Below the pieces are notes generated by a model. The model saw only the letters and a program-made list of their open reading frames with translations, was not told the DNA's origin and searched no databases. A DNA stretch of 64,000 bases from Oreohelix idahoensis (taxonomy: Eukaryota; Mollusca; Gastropoda; Stylommatophora; Oreohelicidae): the NCBI GenBank assembly GCA_024509875.1, contig JAMPIV010021231.1, positions 27,449 to 91,448 of the forward strand, given 5' to 3'. Made by a program: the position numbers and the translations under genes. Numbering within the stretch: position 1 is the stretch's first letter; the number at the start of each line of letters is the position of its first letter. Positions 30,123-41,444 of this stretch are shown piece after piece.

Positions 30123-33084
30123 TGTCACGAGTTGGATTTAAGTTAGAGTTATGCCCAAGTGTAGGACAAGACCCTAGTGTGAGAAAAGACTAAGATAATA
30201 GATTAATTATGAGAAATGACAGTGAATGTAGTAAGGTGAGTCTATTGGCCCGAGGAGGATAACCGAAATTAAATCTTCCTCGCCAAATCGTGACTAAAGA
30301 AATGCTATAAACTCACCACCTCTGGCTACCTTTAACAGACTAAAGGAGATAAGGTTAAACTAACACTACAGACACCACTGTACAGACAACAGTTAAGGAC
30401 TATACAGTGACGAAGCTGATCCAGTGAACATTAAATAAGTTTATTATATGACGAAGCTGATCCAGTGAACATTAAATAAGTTTATTATACAAATCCACAT
30501 AAGTTTATAACATAGTAACAACAATATATATATATAACGTGCCAGGTTTGCACTGCCCTGGAAAATAAAAAGAGGACTCAATTTAAATTTATAAGACACA
30601 TCAAAATATGAACCCAACCACTCTCACTCATTCATTCACCTTGCTGGGGAAACAAAATCAGAATGATTACTTAGATTCTTACTACCATCTAATTTAGTGG
30701 CCCTCAACTGTAGCCACCACTCTCTCTATTACACTACTATCTCTAAAGTCAATGGCTGCTGACCCTTCATGAAGACTATCTGCACAGCTGCTAACTCTGT
30801 CAGCGGTATACGCCACTAAGTCACACTCTGCACTGCTATGTAATAGACTTTTACTCTAACTCTAAGGCTCAGAGGCTATCCTCTAAGAATAATATGAGAC
30901 TCTGCAGGTCCCTGATCTATTTTCACCATCTCTCTCCACTTCTCCTGCCTTGCTGCTCTCGTTTCATTTCAGCAACCGGGAAATGATATCCCTTTCTTCC
31001 TGGTTCTGACTCGTACTTCTGATGACTTCTGAAAATATTGACTAGGCACTTGCCGTAGACTGTAGAGGCTTCTCTATTTGGCGAAAAGAAAGCTGATTTT
31101 CCCTTGCTATGTTACCCCTCATTTGGGTTTAGGCACTACGGTATTATTGTTACCGAGGCTAAAAAAAAAAGACACACCAACCCGCTTGCTTGGGTTCGAT
31201 GGGTGTGTATGAGCTTAGAGCTCCGGGTTTTAAGAAAACCCTTCTCACTGAAGACTGCGTCGCTGTCTCGACCTGCTCTTCCTCGCTCCCTCTCTCTGGG
31301 GCCACAATACTCAGAGCCGATACCCACCGCGGTACAATCTCTTACGCCTCTGGCGCTTCCTCGACGTTTTCTCTCTTGAGAAGACTGGCTACCTTTGCCA
31401 GCTGTCAGGAACAAGATTTATTGGCAACTCCCGCTCTTCGGGCCGTGACCACTGCTGTGGACACAAAAGACATGCCATTCTGTACTACAATACCAAAATA
31501 CTTTCATATAATAAATTTTCATATAAAACGTAAACAGTGGATGATTCAGTCACGCTCATATCTTAGCACAAACATGTAAACACCCAAAACGCAGACTGCT
31601 TCACCATTTCCCCTTTCATCTTGTGCACGACAATACATAAATATTTCCTGACCCTGGGTCAGCTATTCCCATCAACTCCCTGCCTGTCTAGTAAACCCCA
31701 GACTCACTGATCAATACTAATTATACACAGCTTGCCTCAGGCCTTAAACATTAAAAACAGGTAGGGCAACCTCCCGTACTTAGGCCTACTTTAACTCTGT
31801 AAGCGGTCTCAGGACCTTATCATCGTTTCCCCCTTATGATAAAAATGCACAACAATTAACTGCACATCAATGATTAAAATTCACCATTACATTTATATTA
31901 CATCTCTATACACAGAAATATATCTATCTCTATAGACTATATTTCCTAGAACTCATTAAATTCCATAACACACAAATCAAATACTACTCTGCATAATATT
32001 TAATTACACAACCACTTAAGACACCATAAATTTCCTTTCACCTCTACCCCACGTGGTTTCCCTGAAATTATATTTTAACTCCCCCGATAGAAAAATACTT
32101 AATTATCTACTCTATCCAGCCAGAATTCCTGTCCAAATAAATCCCGGTAAACCACGTGATTAAATTTTCCTGAAAAAATCCGTTCCCGTATTTTATTAGG
32201 AGACTTATCAGAATTAATCTCTCAAATGAAAAAAAATACACGCGCTTCAGAATATTCTATAAATTAATATAAATCTAGGATGCGTGTATGTCTACAGACT
32301 TTCTATTAAATCTACGGAGCACACCTACGTAATATCTCTTTATCACTCATAGACACTGTAGAAATAAATGATGGCGTTACAAGTTATAAAGTTCAAAAAT
32401 AAATTAAATTAGAACCACGCTACTTTAAATTACTGACATACCAAATATTGCGTTCCTTCAGCGTTAGAAGCCGACAATATGCTTGGATACACGGCCCGGA
32501 CTTTCTGCAGACTCAGAGGCCCTAGACTGAAAACCGCGTACTTTATTTTAGATTTTCCAACGCTGACCCCCGACCTACTTGAGGCTAGGCGTCTCACTAC
32601 AACCAATAGAATTAAAGATACTCTAAAATTTTCCATGCGCTCATCTCTAAATTTAGAACCAGTGTATTCTTGCTTCCTTTAAATGCGCGCATATTTCCGG
32701 CTACGTAACGTTACCTAACGACGTCTGTTTGCGAGGGCAGAAACGAATGTGATTCGTTGGACGTTACCTGGGTAGGGGTCATCTCCCCTTCCCCACGAAA
32801 AATGACCGCGATAAATTTAACAACGCAAAAAATGGAATTACAAGATCGCGATAATTAGAAAAAGGCCGACTGGTGCCATTCAGTACTAACCTACATTAAT
32901 CCCTATAGAAAAAACCCGCAATTACTTTACCTACAGAACAAATCTAAACACCCCTATTATTCAGAGAGAAAAAGAATACTTCCCAATCTTTAATAGAGGG
33001 AAGACAAAAATGGCAAACTCAATAGTTACGACGAGAAAATGAAATGGGGCCTATTGAAGACTAAATCACAGTAACTCCATCACA
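30123..33084 (-). repeat. 5' LTR of family B (2,962 bp)
   Basis: It is nearly identical to 23903-26827 apart from a tandem duplication of about 40 bases at 30409-30488 (GACGAAGCTGATCCAGTGAA repeated) that the 3' LTR lacks. Confidence 0.93.
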
Positions 33085-33384
33085 GTGATCAATATGTTTG
33101 ATAATTATATGAAGTTAAAAATGTTGTTAACTATTTAGTTTTATGTTTTGTATCACTTTTACTTAATTTTTAAACAGTTTTCTGGAGCTTGGGAACAAAT
33201 TAATTTGTTTTCTATTAAGTCTTTTGGGAAATCAATTTTCGTTTAGCGCTTTTTCGGTTACCGCTTGATATTTCAGGAATGAATTTAGAGAGTCAAGTGG
33301 GGAATTGCTGAATTTATTGTTAAAAGTTTATTTAAGTCTCAAGGCACCAACAATAAAAATGTCTGCATTCATTCAATGCTCCCT

Positions 33385-33550
33385 GGGCAGTACAGGCCTT
33401 CAAGACCGTCAAAGCAGTCAGTGGCCATTACGCCTAGTGGCGTCTTAGGGCAACAGCAGATAGGTTTTCTTTGCCATTGTTTCCCATCACGCCTATTGGC
33501 GTCTTTAGGGCAACGGCAAATCAATCCATTTGCTGTTGTTTCCGTAATCG
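33385..33550 (-). mobile_element. Two RTE-like LINE 3'-end fragments
   Basis: AAAGCAGTCAGTGGCCATTA CGCC...GGCGTCTTAGGGCAAC and a second CATCACGCC...GGCGTCTTTAGGGCAAC both match the antisense 3' end of the LINE at 43165-46480. Confidence 0.65.
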
Positions 33551-33552
33551 AA

Positions 33553-33768
33553 CCACTGGCACTTGTCTGGTTCTTATCATGTCTTGTTCCACTGGCACTT
33601 GTCTGGTTCTTATCATGTCTTGTACCACTGGCACTTGTCTGGTTCTTATCATGTCTTGTACCACTGGCACTTGTCTGGTTCTTGTCATGTCTTGTTCCAC
33701 TGGCACTTGTCTGGTTCTTGTCATGTCTTGTTCCACTGGCACTTGTCTGGTTCTTGTCATCAGTTCAA
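33553..33768 (+). repeat. 36-bp minisatellite, six copies
   Basis: The unit is CCACTGGCACTTGTCTGGTT CTTATCATGTCTTGTT. A single unit-like sequence occurs in the LINE remnants at about 34965-35000 and 49885-49920 (CTACTGACATTTGTCTGGTT), so the array arose by amplification inside a LINE fragment. Sequence 3' of it (33769-33870) continues the LINE. Confidence 0.88.
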
Positions 33769-33874
33769 CATTGGTGATCTTGTCATACCATTTCAATCCT
33801 CCTATTCTTTCATTTATGAAAGTGTGTAACTTCTTGGTTGTTGTTTTCGTTGTTAAAACTTTGGTTTTGCCATC

Positions 33875-34010
33875 GTGTTTATAGGCTCTTATGAGAATTT
33901 GTGTTTATAGGCTCTTATGAGAATGTGTGTTTATAGGCTCTTATGAGAATGTGTGTTTATAGGCTCTTATGAGAATTTGTGTTTATATGCTCTTATGAGA
34001 ATTTGTGTTT
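33875..34010 (+). repeat. 26-bp minisatellite, five copies
   Basis: The unit is GTGTTTATAGGCTCTTATGA GAATTT, with minor variants. Confidence 0.9.
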
Positions 34011-34375
34011 GAAATTAATGATGTATATTTAATGGTTTCTATATAAAGGAAATGAAAATTTATTTCATACTTTCACACTAAGGCATTAAGAAGTCAACAG
34101 TTAGCGGATCCTAACACTGATTAACATTTATTCCTTGTTTGCAAATGTAAAGTAAAAATATATCTAATATTTACTGACAAAACTGATCACATATTAGTAG
34201 CACCTTCCAGATGGTTTTAGTGTAATGAATGCTGATCTATGTTATTGCAACTTTTTAGAAAATTTAATTAATGGTGATGTTCATTATCACTAGATTCCAC
34301 AGACTTGTGGTTTTATAGAAGAATGTTCAAAATACTAAAGAAAGCTAAAAAGAGTAACGTATAAAGGAAGCGTTT

Positions 34376-34640
34376 TCCCCATGTTAGAAGGAAGCGATCA
34401 ACTTTCTTTGGGCATCTTATGAAAAGAGGAAAGCTGGAATCTATTGCGACAACAGGAAAGATCAAAGGAAAAAAGAGACAGTGGACAACAAAGAGAGAAG
34501 ATACTGAACAGTTTTACATCATGGCATGGAAAAAAAATCAACAACAGAATTGATAAATAGTACTGTAGCCAGGAAGTTGTGGAGAGACATGATCGCCTGT
34601 GCCACCAGGCGTGGTACTTGAAGAAGAAATTCATTAACTT
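34376..34640 (+). mobile_element. LINE family L2 3'-end fragment (reverse transcriptase C-terminus)
   Basis: The plus strand carries degraded FFGHLMKRGKLESIATTGKI and later WRDMIACATRRGT-like coding, ending ACTTGAAGAAGAA. The same end, inverted, lies at 36760-36930. This is the far C-terminal part of a LINE reverse transcriptase ORF. Confidence 0.65.
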
Positions 34641-34799
34641 CAAATAAAAATGTTCAGGTAATTAGAATGCATTATAATGGGTAATATAAACAGGGAAACA
34701 AAACTTCACATCCACACCAATCAGAAATATTTTTATTAAATGTGTGTCATCATCATCAATAATTTTCACCTACCCACAAGTCCTCAACAAAAATATGTT

Positions 34800-35130
34800 A
34801 AGCCTTCCTGTCTTGTGCCATCCGCTCAAGGTCTTTCCATGTCTTCTTCACATGTTGTTTAGTCTCCCTGTATATCTCTTACCATGAGGATTCTAAATCA
34901 AGGACTGCTATCAACTGGTTTTCTTATTGTGTGTTCTATCGAAAGCCAGCATCTTCTCATCTCCTGTTCCACTGGTGTCTGCCTGGTTCTTATCAACAGT
35001 TCCACCATTAGAGATATCGTCATACCATTGCAATCTGTCTATCCAGCGCAACTGCTCACCTATGACAGTCTGTACGTTTCTGCCTGTCAGTTTTGTTATT
35101 CTCTATGTTTCACAGCCATTAAATAGGACT
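34800..35130 (-). mobile_element. LINE fragment, reverse transcriptase C-terminal region
   Basis: It corresponds to 49740-50050 (CAGCATCTTCTCATCTCCTG and ATCGTCATACCATTGCAATC). The coding strand is minus. It is broken. Confidence 0.6.
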
Positions 35131-35263
35131 GGCTTGACATCTTAGTTGAAGATTCAGATTTTTGAGTTGGACTTGATTTATTTTATTTCCATATACTTCA
35201 TAATGCAATGAAACCTCCTCTTGCCTTTTTGTATTTATTTTGATAAGATATGGTAAAACATAC

Positions 35264-35413
35264 CTTTATGACAAAAGTCTCATCTGTAACCTTATGTCGG
35301 ACAAGAATCACTCTATCAATGGTGCCCAACACTTGAAAATTGCGCAGCTCTTTTGCTGACCCTCTGATAAATGCAAATGAAGGATCCAGTGATGGTGACA
35401 GAAAATTGTCAAT
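35264..35413 (-). CDS. RPS6KC1-like: RPS6KC1-like exon 6 of 10: start of the kinase domain
   Basis: The 150-bp, phase 0-0 exon encodes KELRNFQVLGTIDRVILVRH then KVTDETFVIK, which is kinase subdomains I and II. The glycine-rich loop is degenerate (only one Gly), while the beta-3 Lys is kept in FVIK. The donor is AAAG|GTATGT. The acceptor CTCCATAG is the first of a long series of near-identical copies in the tandem array at 35414-36668. Confidence 0.9.
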
Positions 35414-36668
35414 CTATGGAGTAACAAAACATTTATTACTTATGTTATCTGTCTATAGACTAACAAAAAATCTAATAGTTATGTCTCCAGCTGTTAGTCT
35501 ATGGAGTTATAAAACATCTATTACTTATGTTGTTAAATCTACTGATTAAAAAAAATATATATATTACTTATGCTGACAGTCTATGGAATAACAAAACATC
35601 TACTACAGTTATGTCTTCAGCTGTCAGTCTATAGGGCAATAACACATGTATTACTTATATTGTCAGTCTATGGAGTAACAAAACATCTATTACAGTTATG
35701 TCTTCAGCTGTCAGTCTAGGGCAATAACACATGTATTACTTATATTGTCAGTCTATGGAGTAACAAAACATCTATTACAGTTATGTCTTCAGCTGTCAGT
35801 CTATAGGGCAATAACACATGTATTACTTATATTGTCAGTTTATGGAGTGACAAAACATCTATTACAGTTATGTCTTCAGTTGTCAGTCTATAGGGCAATA
35901 ACACATGTATTACTTATATTGTCAGTCTATGGAGTAACAAAACATCTATTACAGTTATGTCTTCAGCTGTCAGTCTATAGGGCAATAACACATATATTAC
36001 TTATATTGTCAGTCTATGGAGTAACAAAACATCTATTACAGTTATGTCTTCAGCTGTCAGTCTATAGGGCAATAACACATGTATTACTTATATTGTCAGT
36101 CTATGGAGTGACAAAACATCTATTACAGTTATGTCTTCAGCTGTCAGTCTATAGGGCATAAAACATGTATTACTTATATTGTCAGTCTATGGAGTAACAA
36201 AACATCTATTACAGTTATGTCTTCAGCTGTCAGTCTATAGGGCAATAACACATGTATTACTTATATTGTCAGTCTATGGAGTAACAAAACATCTATTACA
36301 GTTATGTCTTCAGCTGTCAGTCTATAGGGCAATAACACATGTATTACTTATATTGTCAGTCTATGGAGTGACAAAACATCTATTACAGTTATGTCTTCAG
36401 CTGTCACTCTATAGGGCAATAACACATGTATTACTTATATTGTCAGTCTATGGAGTGACAAAACATCTGTTACAGTTATGTCTTCAGCTGTCAGTCTATA
36501 GGGCAATAACACATGTATTACTTATATTGTCAGTCTATGGAGTCACAAAACATCTATTACAGTTATGTCTTCAGCTGTCAGTCTATAGGGCATAAAACAT
36601 GTATTACTTATATTGTCAGTCTATGGAGTAACAAAACATCTATTACTTATATTGTCAGTCTATGGAAT
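35414..36668 (-). repeat. 87-bp tandem array replicating the exon 6 splice-acceptor region
   Basis: About 14 copies of an 87-bp unit contain GTCAGTCTATGGAGTAACAA AACATCTATTAC, TTATGTCTTCAGCTGTCAGT and TAGGGCAATAACACATGTAT. The array abuts exon 6, whose own boundary reads GTCAATCTATGGAGTAACAA. Shorter, more diverged units lie nearest the exon; the units from about 35740 to 36600 are nearly identical. As 87 is divisible by three, the plus strand shows 138-codon open frames (SVYGVTKHLLQLCLQLSVYR repeated), which I regard as artefacts of the period. Confidence 0.93.
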
Positions 36669-36679
36669 AACAAAACAAA

Positions 36680-38290
36680 TAAGAAGAAGAAGAGGACCAC
36701 TGTACCCTCAGACATGTTATACAAGGCAACAAAAATAAGGCTGCGCATGGGGGGCTGGAAACCTCATTCTTCTTCAAGTACCATGCCTTGTGGCGTAGGA
36801 GATCATGTCTCTCCACAACTTCCTGTCTCCAGTAAAATTTATCATTTTTCTGCTGCTGAACTCTCCTTCCATGCCACGATGTCGAACTGTCCAGAATTTG
36901 CTCTCTTTGTCTTCCCCTATCTCTTTTTCCCTTCAATCTTACCTGTTGTTACGATATATTCCAGCTTTTCTCTGCTCATAACATGCCCCAAAAAAAGTGG
37001 ATGGCTTCTTTCTAACTTGTGAAATAAGTTTCCTTTATGTATTGGGCCTCTTTCAGGACATCCTCATTACTCTTTTTGGTTGTCCATGGTATTTTTTTTT
37101 ACATACTTCTGTAAAACCACACCTCTGAGGCCTCTAGTGCCTTCCCTACTTGTTTACTAGTTGTCCATGACTCACTCCCATATGTCAGGATGTGTTCTAT
37201 ATAACATTGAAGAACTCTCTTTCTTATTTCCATTGACAAAGAATTGTTACATAAAATACTCTTCATTTTATAGAATGCTACTTTTGCCTGAGCTATTCTG
37301 CTCTTCACTTCTGTGATGTATCTTCCATCCGTTGTTATTAATGTGCCCAGGTATTTGAATCTATTGACCTGTTTTCAAACTGTTCCATTTTCTTTGATAG
37401 TGCATTCTGAGGAAGCCATTTTCTTTGAGACGACCATTATTTCTGTCTTTTTGCTATTAAGGCCTTTATTTTCACTTTCTGTCACTATTGTATCAACCAT
37501 TTCCTGCAGCTCCTTTTTGCTTTTAAGACTGTATCTTAAGTTGTTTATATTACGTCTGCCGAATGATATTTTTGGCATCTAGAGATCTCATTATATTTTC
37601 ACAGTACAGACTGATCAGATCTGGTGACAGCACACATGCCTGCCTGACACTCTATTTTACTTGCTAAAATGTTCCTATTTGGCTGCTAATTCTTATAGCT
37701 GCTGTTTGTTGCCAGCGCATGTTCTTTATTATCCTCAAGCCTTTACCATCAATGTTGATGCTTTCTAACATTTTGACAATTTCCTCATGTTTCACTATAT
37801 CAAATGCCTTAGCGTAATCTATAAAGCATAAGTACAGATCTGTCTTTATGTTTATGCTCTTTCTATTAATGTTCTTATAATATATATGGCATTGTTTGTG
37901 CCTTTACCTTCTACAAATCCACACTGTTCATCACTGATTCCTGGTTTAATTTTATTATTCACTCTTCTCATGATAATAATATTTTGGTCACATGGCTCAT
38001 AAGACTAACGGTGTGATGTTCTTCACACTCCATGGCTCCGGGTGTCTTTGACACATCTAAGAATATGGAATTTAGCAGATCATCAGCTATTTGAACACTT
38101 TTGTAGATGTCATTTAAGAGCTTTGTTATCACTTCTACTCCAAATTCTCCCAAAGCTTCCATTTCCTCTACTGTCACATTATCTGGTCCAGGCACTCTGC
38201 CTTTCTTCATGTGGCTCATGGTATCCTCTACCTCAAGTATTGGAAACCTCATTATGTAAAACAAATTACCACAGAACCACTGCTGCAGGG
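36680..38290 (-). mobile_element. Degraded LINE (family L2), reverse transcriptase region
   Basis: The minus strand carries RT pieces in order: MKKGRVPGPDNVTVEEMEAL near 38200, then FIDYAKAFD-like and KGLRIIKNMRWQQ-like coding in 37680-37860, NNLRYSLKSKKELQEM near 37540, AYGSESWTTS-like (ILTYGSESWTTSKQVGKALE) near 37170, and the RGRQREQILDSSTSWHG end near 36900. The catalytic YADD box is replaced (LRYSLKS), and frames are interrupted many times. This copy is dead. Confidence 0.8.
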
Positions 38291-38400
38291 GCATATGAAT
38301 GCTTTGTGCAGGCTTTCTGCAAGAGGACTAGCTGCGGTGGTGGCTCCTTGCTATGTAGGGAGCGCAAAGGAAAATGACAATAATGATGATGAATATTCTG
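38240..38400 (+). repeat. Dispersed repeat C, plus orientation
   Basis: The core runs from AACCTCATTATGTAAAACAA through TGCTTTGTGCAGGC to GGTGGCTCCTTGC and ends in an ATGATGATGAA tail. It overlaps the end of the LINE at 36680-38290. Confidence 0.6.
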
Positions 38401-39244
38401 AGGGTGAAAAATTTGGTGATTTCCCAATAAACAACTCAGTCCTGACCCAGGTCAAACCAAAAATAGATCTGAGGGAAATACTAAAAGAGTACTTATAGAG
38501 ATGGTTAAGGACAAGGCTAAAAAAATGATTTTATTTGTGGCAAAGAATCTAACAAGTAAAAATGAGGACGATGAACAGAAAGAGAACAGAACAAGAACAA
38601 ACCATTAATTAATATCTTCAGTGAACTATCTGACAATACAAAACAACTATTCTGGAAATAATGAAATACAAAACTAACACTCATTGTGTTTTTTTCAATC
38701 AGTAAGGCTGTTTTTGTTTTAAATATAATAATTTTTTTCTCAAATTTGTTCATGCTATTAACAAGCAGAACTGAGGTCTTTGAAAAGTGGATATATAGAA
38801 GAATATGTGCATATCATGGAGAGAGAAAAAAAAACAAATAAAAAATTCCTAGAAAAGATAGGAATAAAAAAGATAATTAATATAAGATATACAAATTAGA
38901 CAAAGTATTGTTGAAAACTATAACAGAAGGAAAAAATGGGCAAGAACAGACAGGAAAAAACAATGATAAGATAACATCAAGAGAGGTACAGCAAATAGCC
39001 AATCAAAGTATACCATCAAGGTAAAAGATAGAAGATGTTGGGAGATCCACTGCCAACCTTCAGAGCAGAGATGGCTTTGGCAACTGATTTGATTTGTTGT
39101 TAACAACTAAAATGCACTCCCTTCATACTAATTATACCACCTTTATTATACCAGTTAGTGACTTTAGTGAAATAAATTTCTTAAGCAAACATCTAACACT
39201 GATCCATTTATGTTAGCTATCATCAATTTAACATAGCAACTTAC

Positions 39245-39366
39245 TCCCCATCTCGGTTCACCAATATTTTCATTTGATAAGTGTCTGTTAAAAAGGTCTT
39301 CTGCCTTCATCAGATACTTGGCTGTTTTTCTTCTCACTGCATCTCTTCTAAATTTGTTTGTGTCAC
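39245..39366 (-). CDS. RPS6KC1-like: RPS6KC1-like exon 5 of 10: end of the MIT domain
   Basis: The 122-bp exon continues the MIT domain with its third helix (RDAVRRKTAKYLMKAEDLFN followed by RHLSNENIGEPRWG). The acceptor is TATATTCAAG and the donor TGGGGA|GTAAGT. It exits at phase 0, matching exon 6. Confidence 0.9.
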
Positions 39367-39439
39367 CTTGAATATAAACACACAAAAATGACTCACTCAG
39401 AAAATTAATGACAGTAAATTACTTCTCATTATAAACTCC

Positions 39440-39985
39440 AAATGTTCTAATAGTAATGTCCGAATGTATCCCACAAGTAAGATCAAGATGTATCCCAAAA
39501 ATTCAAATTTGTCCCAACAGCATTGTCAACTTGCATCCCAAAAGTAAGGTCAACACGTATCCCAGAAATTCAAATTTGTCTCAGAGTACTGTCAAAATGC
39601 ATCCCACTAGTAAGGTCAAAATGTATACTGTAACTTTAAAATGTCCCTACAGTAATCTCAATATGCATCCCATATGTAAGGTCAAAATGTCTTCAGAACT
39701 TCAAAATATTGTAAAAGAAATGTCAAAATGCATCCCACAAGTAAGGGAAAAATGTGTTCTAAACTTCAAAATGCAGCAACAATAATTTCAAAATGCATCC
39801 AACAAGTAAGGTCAAAATGTCCCAACAGTACTGTCAAAATGTATCCCATAAGTAGGTCAAAATGTATTCCAAACTTCAAAATATCCCAACTGTAATATCA
39901 GAATGCATTCCAAAAGTAAGGTCAAAATGTCCCTATAGTCATGTCAAAATGCACCCAAAAGTGAAATCAAAATGTATCCATCAAT
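39440..39985 (+). repeat. Degenerate tandem array of about 80-bp units
   Basis: Alternating motifs AAGTAAGGTCAAAATGTATC, CCAAACTTCAAAATGTCCCA and ACAGTAATGTCAAAATGCAT recur six to seven times with heavy divergence. It lies in the intron upstream of exon 5 but does not resemble that exon's splice site. Confidence 0.8.
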
Positions 39986-40324
39986 ATAATAGATTTTTCA
40001 TAAAAATTCATTAACAAACACTAAATGTGCACAACTTGTAAATACGTTACTTTGTCACAGTTCATTAACCTCCATTTTGTGCAAATCATCTATAATGGAT
40101 TCTTAAACATACTCCATTTAATAGCCTCAAGTTGTGCAGCTAACTATAATGAATATTTCCTTAAAGTTGATATGTAGTTGAGTGTGTGATTTACCACAGA
40201 AGACAATACATCAATTCACTTTTAACTGAACTGAAATGATCTTGTTAAAGCACACTAGAAAATATCACTCGGTGTCACACACTGGCTACTGAACATTTCA
40301 ATAAAGATTTTAAAGATGCTGTAC

Positions 40325-40456
40325 CTTGCACTCCATGAAGAAGAATGCCCACGCCGCTTTTGTAATATGCAAAAGCCACCTCATAATCTCCATTGGCCTC
40401 ACTATTCTGAGCCTTACAGATCTGATTTGCAGCTTGAAAAATGTAGTCATCTTTCC
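40325..40456 (-). CDS. RPS6KC1-like: RPS6KC1-like exon 4 of 10: first part of the MIT domain
   Basis: The 132-bp exon encodes DDYIFQAANQICKAQNSEA, then NGDYEVAFAYYKSGVGILL. This is the helical pattern of the microtubule-interacting and trafficking (MIT) domain, which binds ESCRT-III tails in other proteins. The acceptor is ACATAG|GG and the donor CAAG|GTACAG. A decayed partial copy of this exon lies at 46780-46935. Confidence 0.9.
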
Positions 40457-40550
40457 CTATGTTAAACAGGAAAATGTGTAATAGAATCCAGTGTGGTTAA
40501 GAAGACTTACTTTGTTGTCAGTATCCAATAATGATGTGTACACACAGGCT

Positions 40551-40726
40551 GGAAAAGACAACAGCAGGCTGACACTTGGCAGTCATGACCCAAGTTCCCC
40601 CCCCCCCCCCCCCCCTCTTTAGAGTGTGTAAAGGAAATGAAAGGGTCTAAATATTTGTCCAGGAAAGGGGAAGGACATTTTTCTGATGATTACCTGTTGT
40701 AATGCTCTGTAAAGAGTTTCTTATCA
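40551..40726 (+). mobile_element. Old 5'-truncated copy of the RLE-type element 3' UTR
   Basis: GACAACAGCAGGCTGACACT, CAGTCATGACCCAAG and CTCTGTAAAGAGTTTCTTATCA match the last 175 bases of the 470-bp repeat of the element at 1815-6229, with about 20-25% divergence by eye and an expanded C run at 40599-40616. The copy ends at the same TATCA terminus, which confirms the element's 3' end. Confidence 0.75.
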
Positions 40727-41315
40727 AAATGACATACGTATATGAAATTAAAATTAAATGGTTACAATTTACTCTCTATGCAACTAAAATAGCAAAAAAT
40801 TATGGTCAGGTCTCAAATGCCATCATAGCTAGGAGTGGAGTTGAGGATGAACTCTCAACTATTTAAATGCTTCCAAGGTGCCTGCAACTGATAGCCTCAG
40901 ACATATAGCCTTCTGTGGTAGGACTGCCTTAACAAACAGATGAAGGTGAGTCTCTGGAACTCTTAAGCCAGAATGCTCATAGTAGATGAAGCTTTTAAGC
41001 CTAGGGTGATAACTCACGTAAGAGAAGCAAAATTCTGATTTCAAACCACCTACTGTCTTGCTTATAGTTAAAGGCTAAGGAAAGCAAACCCAAATAAAAC
41101 TGCTTGCTGAAATTGGATGCGCTGGGCCTAAAAGGAGCAGAAATCGCAGCCCAGCTACAAACCACAGCACAATATATATTTTAGCTAAATAAAATTACAC
41201 ATATTTATCATGGAGGTGGTTTTTTTGTCCGAGCAGCCCCTTCAAGAAGAAGAAATATCAGGGCTCAAGCCTCAAAGGCATCAATCCAGAATTACTGATG
41301 GTCATCATGTTTTAT

Positions 41316-41434
41316 TTTGCCGCCGACCGAGCAAAGTGGAATCAATTTGTTGTTGCCCTACAAGACGCCACTAGGCGTGATGGCCACTGACTGCTTTGAC
41401 GGTCGGCGGCTAAGGAGAAAAAAAAACAAAAAAC
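41316..41434 (+). mobile_element. 5'-truncated RTE-like LINE, 119 bp
   Basis: The last 100 bases match the end of the LINE at 43165-46480, followed by an A-rich tail. The 10-bp direct repeat CATGTTTTAT flanks it (41306-41315 and 41435-41444). Confidence 0.9.
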
Positions 41435-41444
41435 CATGTTTTAT

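Larger units (their letters stand above)
23903..33084 (-). mobile_element. Complete non-autonomous LTR retrotransposon carrying only gag/protease (family B)
   Basis: The 9,182-bp element has two near-identical LTRs of about 2.9 kb and target duplication GTGAT at 23898-23902 and 33085-33089. LTR ends are TGTGATGGAG...CTCGTGACA on the minus strand. The internal 3.3 kb holds a gag-protease ORF and a second ORF in the same frame after one stop codon. No integrase, reverse transcriptase or RNase H is present. A purine tract (AAGGGTGGGG) precedes the 3' LTR. High LTR similarity implies recent insertion using enzymes supplied in trans. This structure resembles the TR-GAG elements known from plants. 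Confidence 0.92.

Noticed and set aside
35745..36595. Tandem 138-codon ORFs (SVYGVTKHLL repeats) as a repeat protein
   Set aside because: The period of 87 bp is divisible by three. The array is intronic and its units look derived from a splice site.
35414..36668. CRISPR-like array
   Set aside because: Units are contiguous and carry no unique spacers; the context is a eukaryotic intron.
39440..39985. A third splice-site-seeded array, upstream of exon 5
   Set aside because: The units (GGTCAAAATGTATCCC) do not resemble the exon 5 acceptor region.
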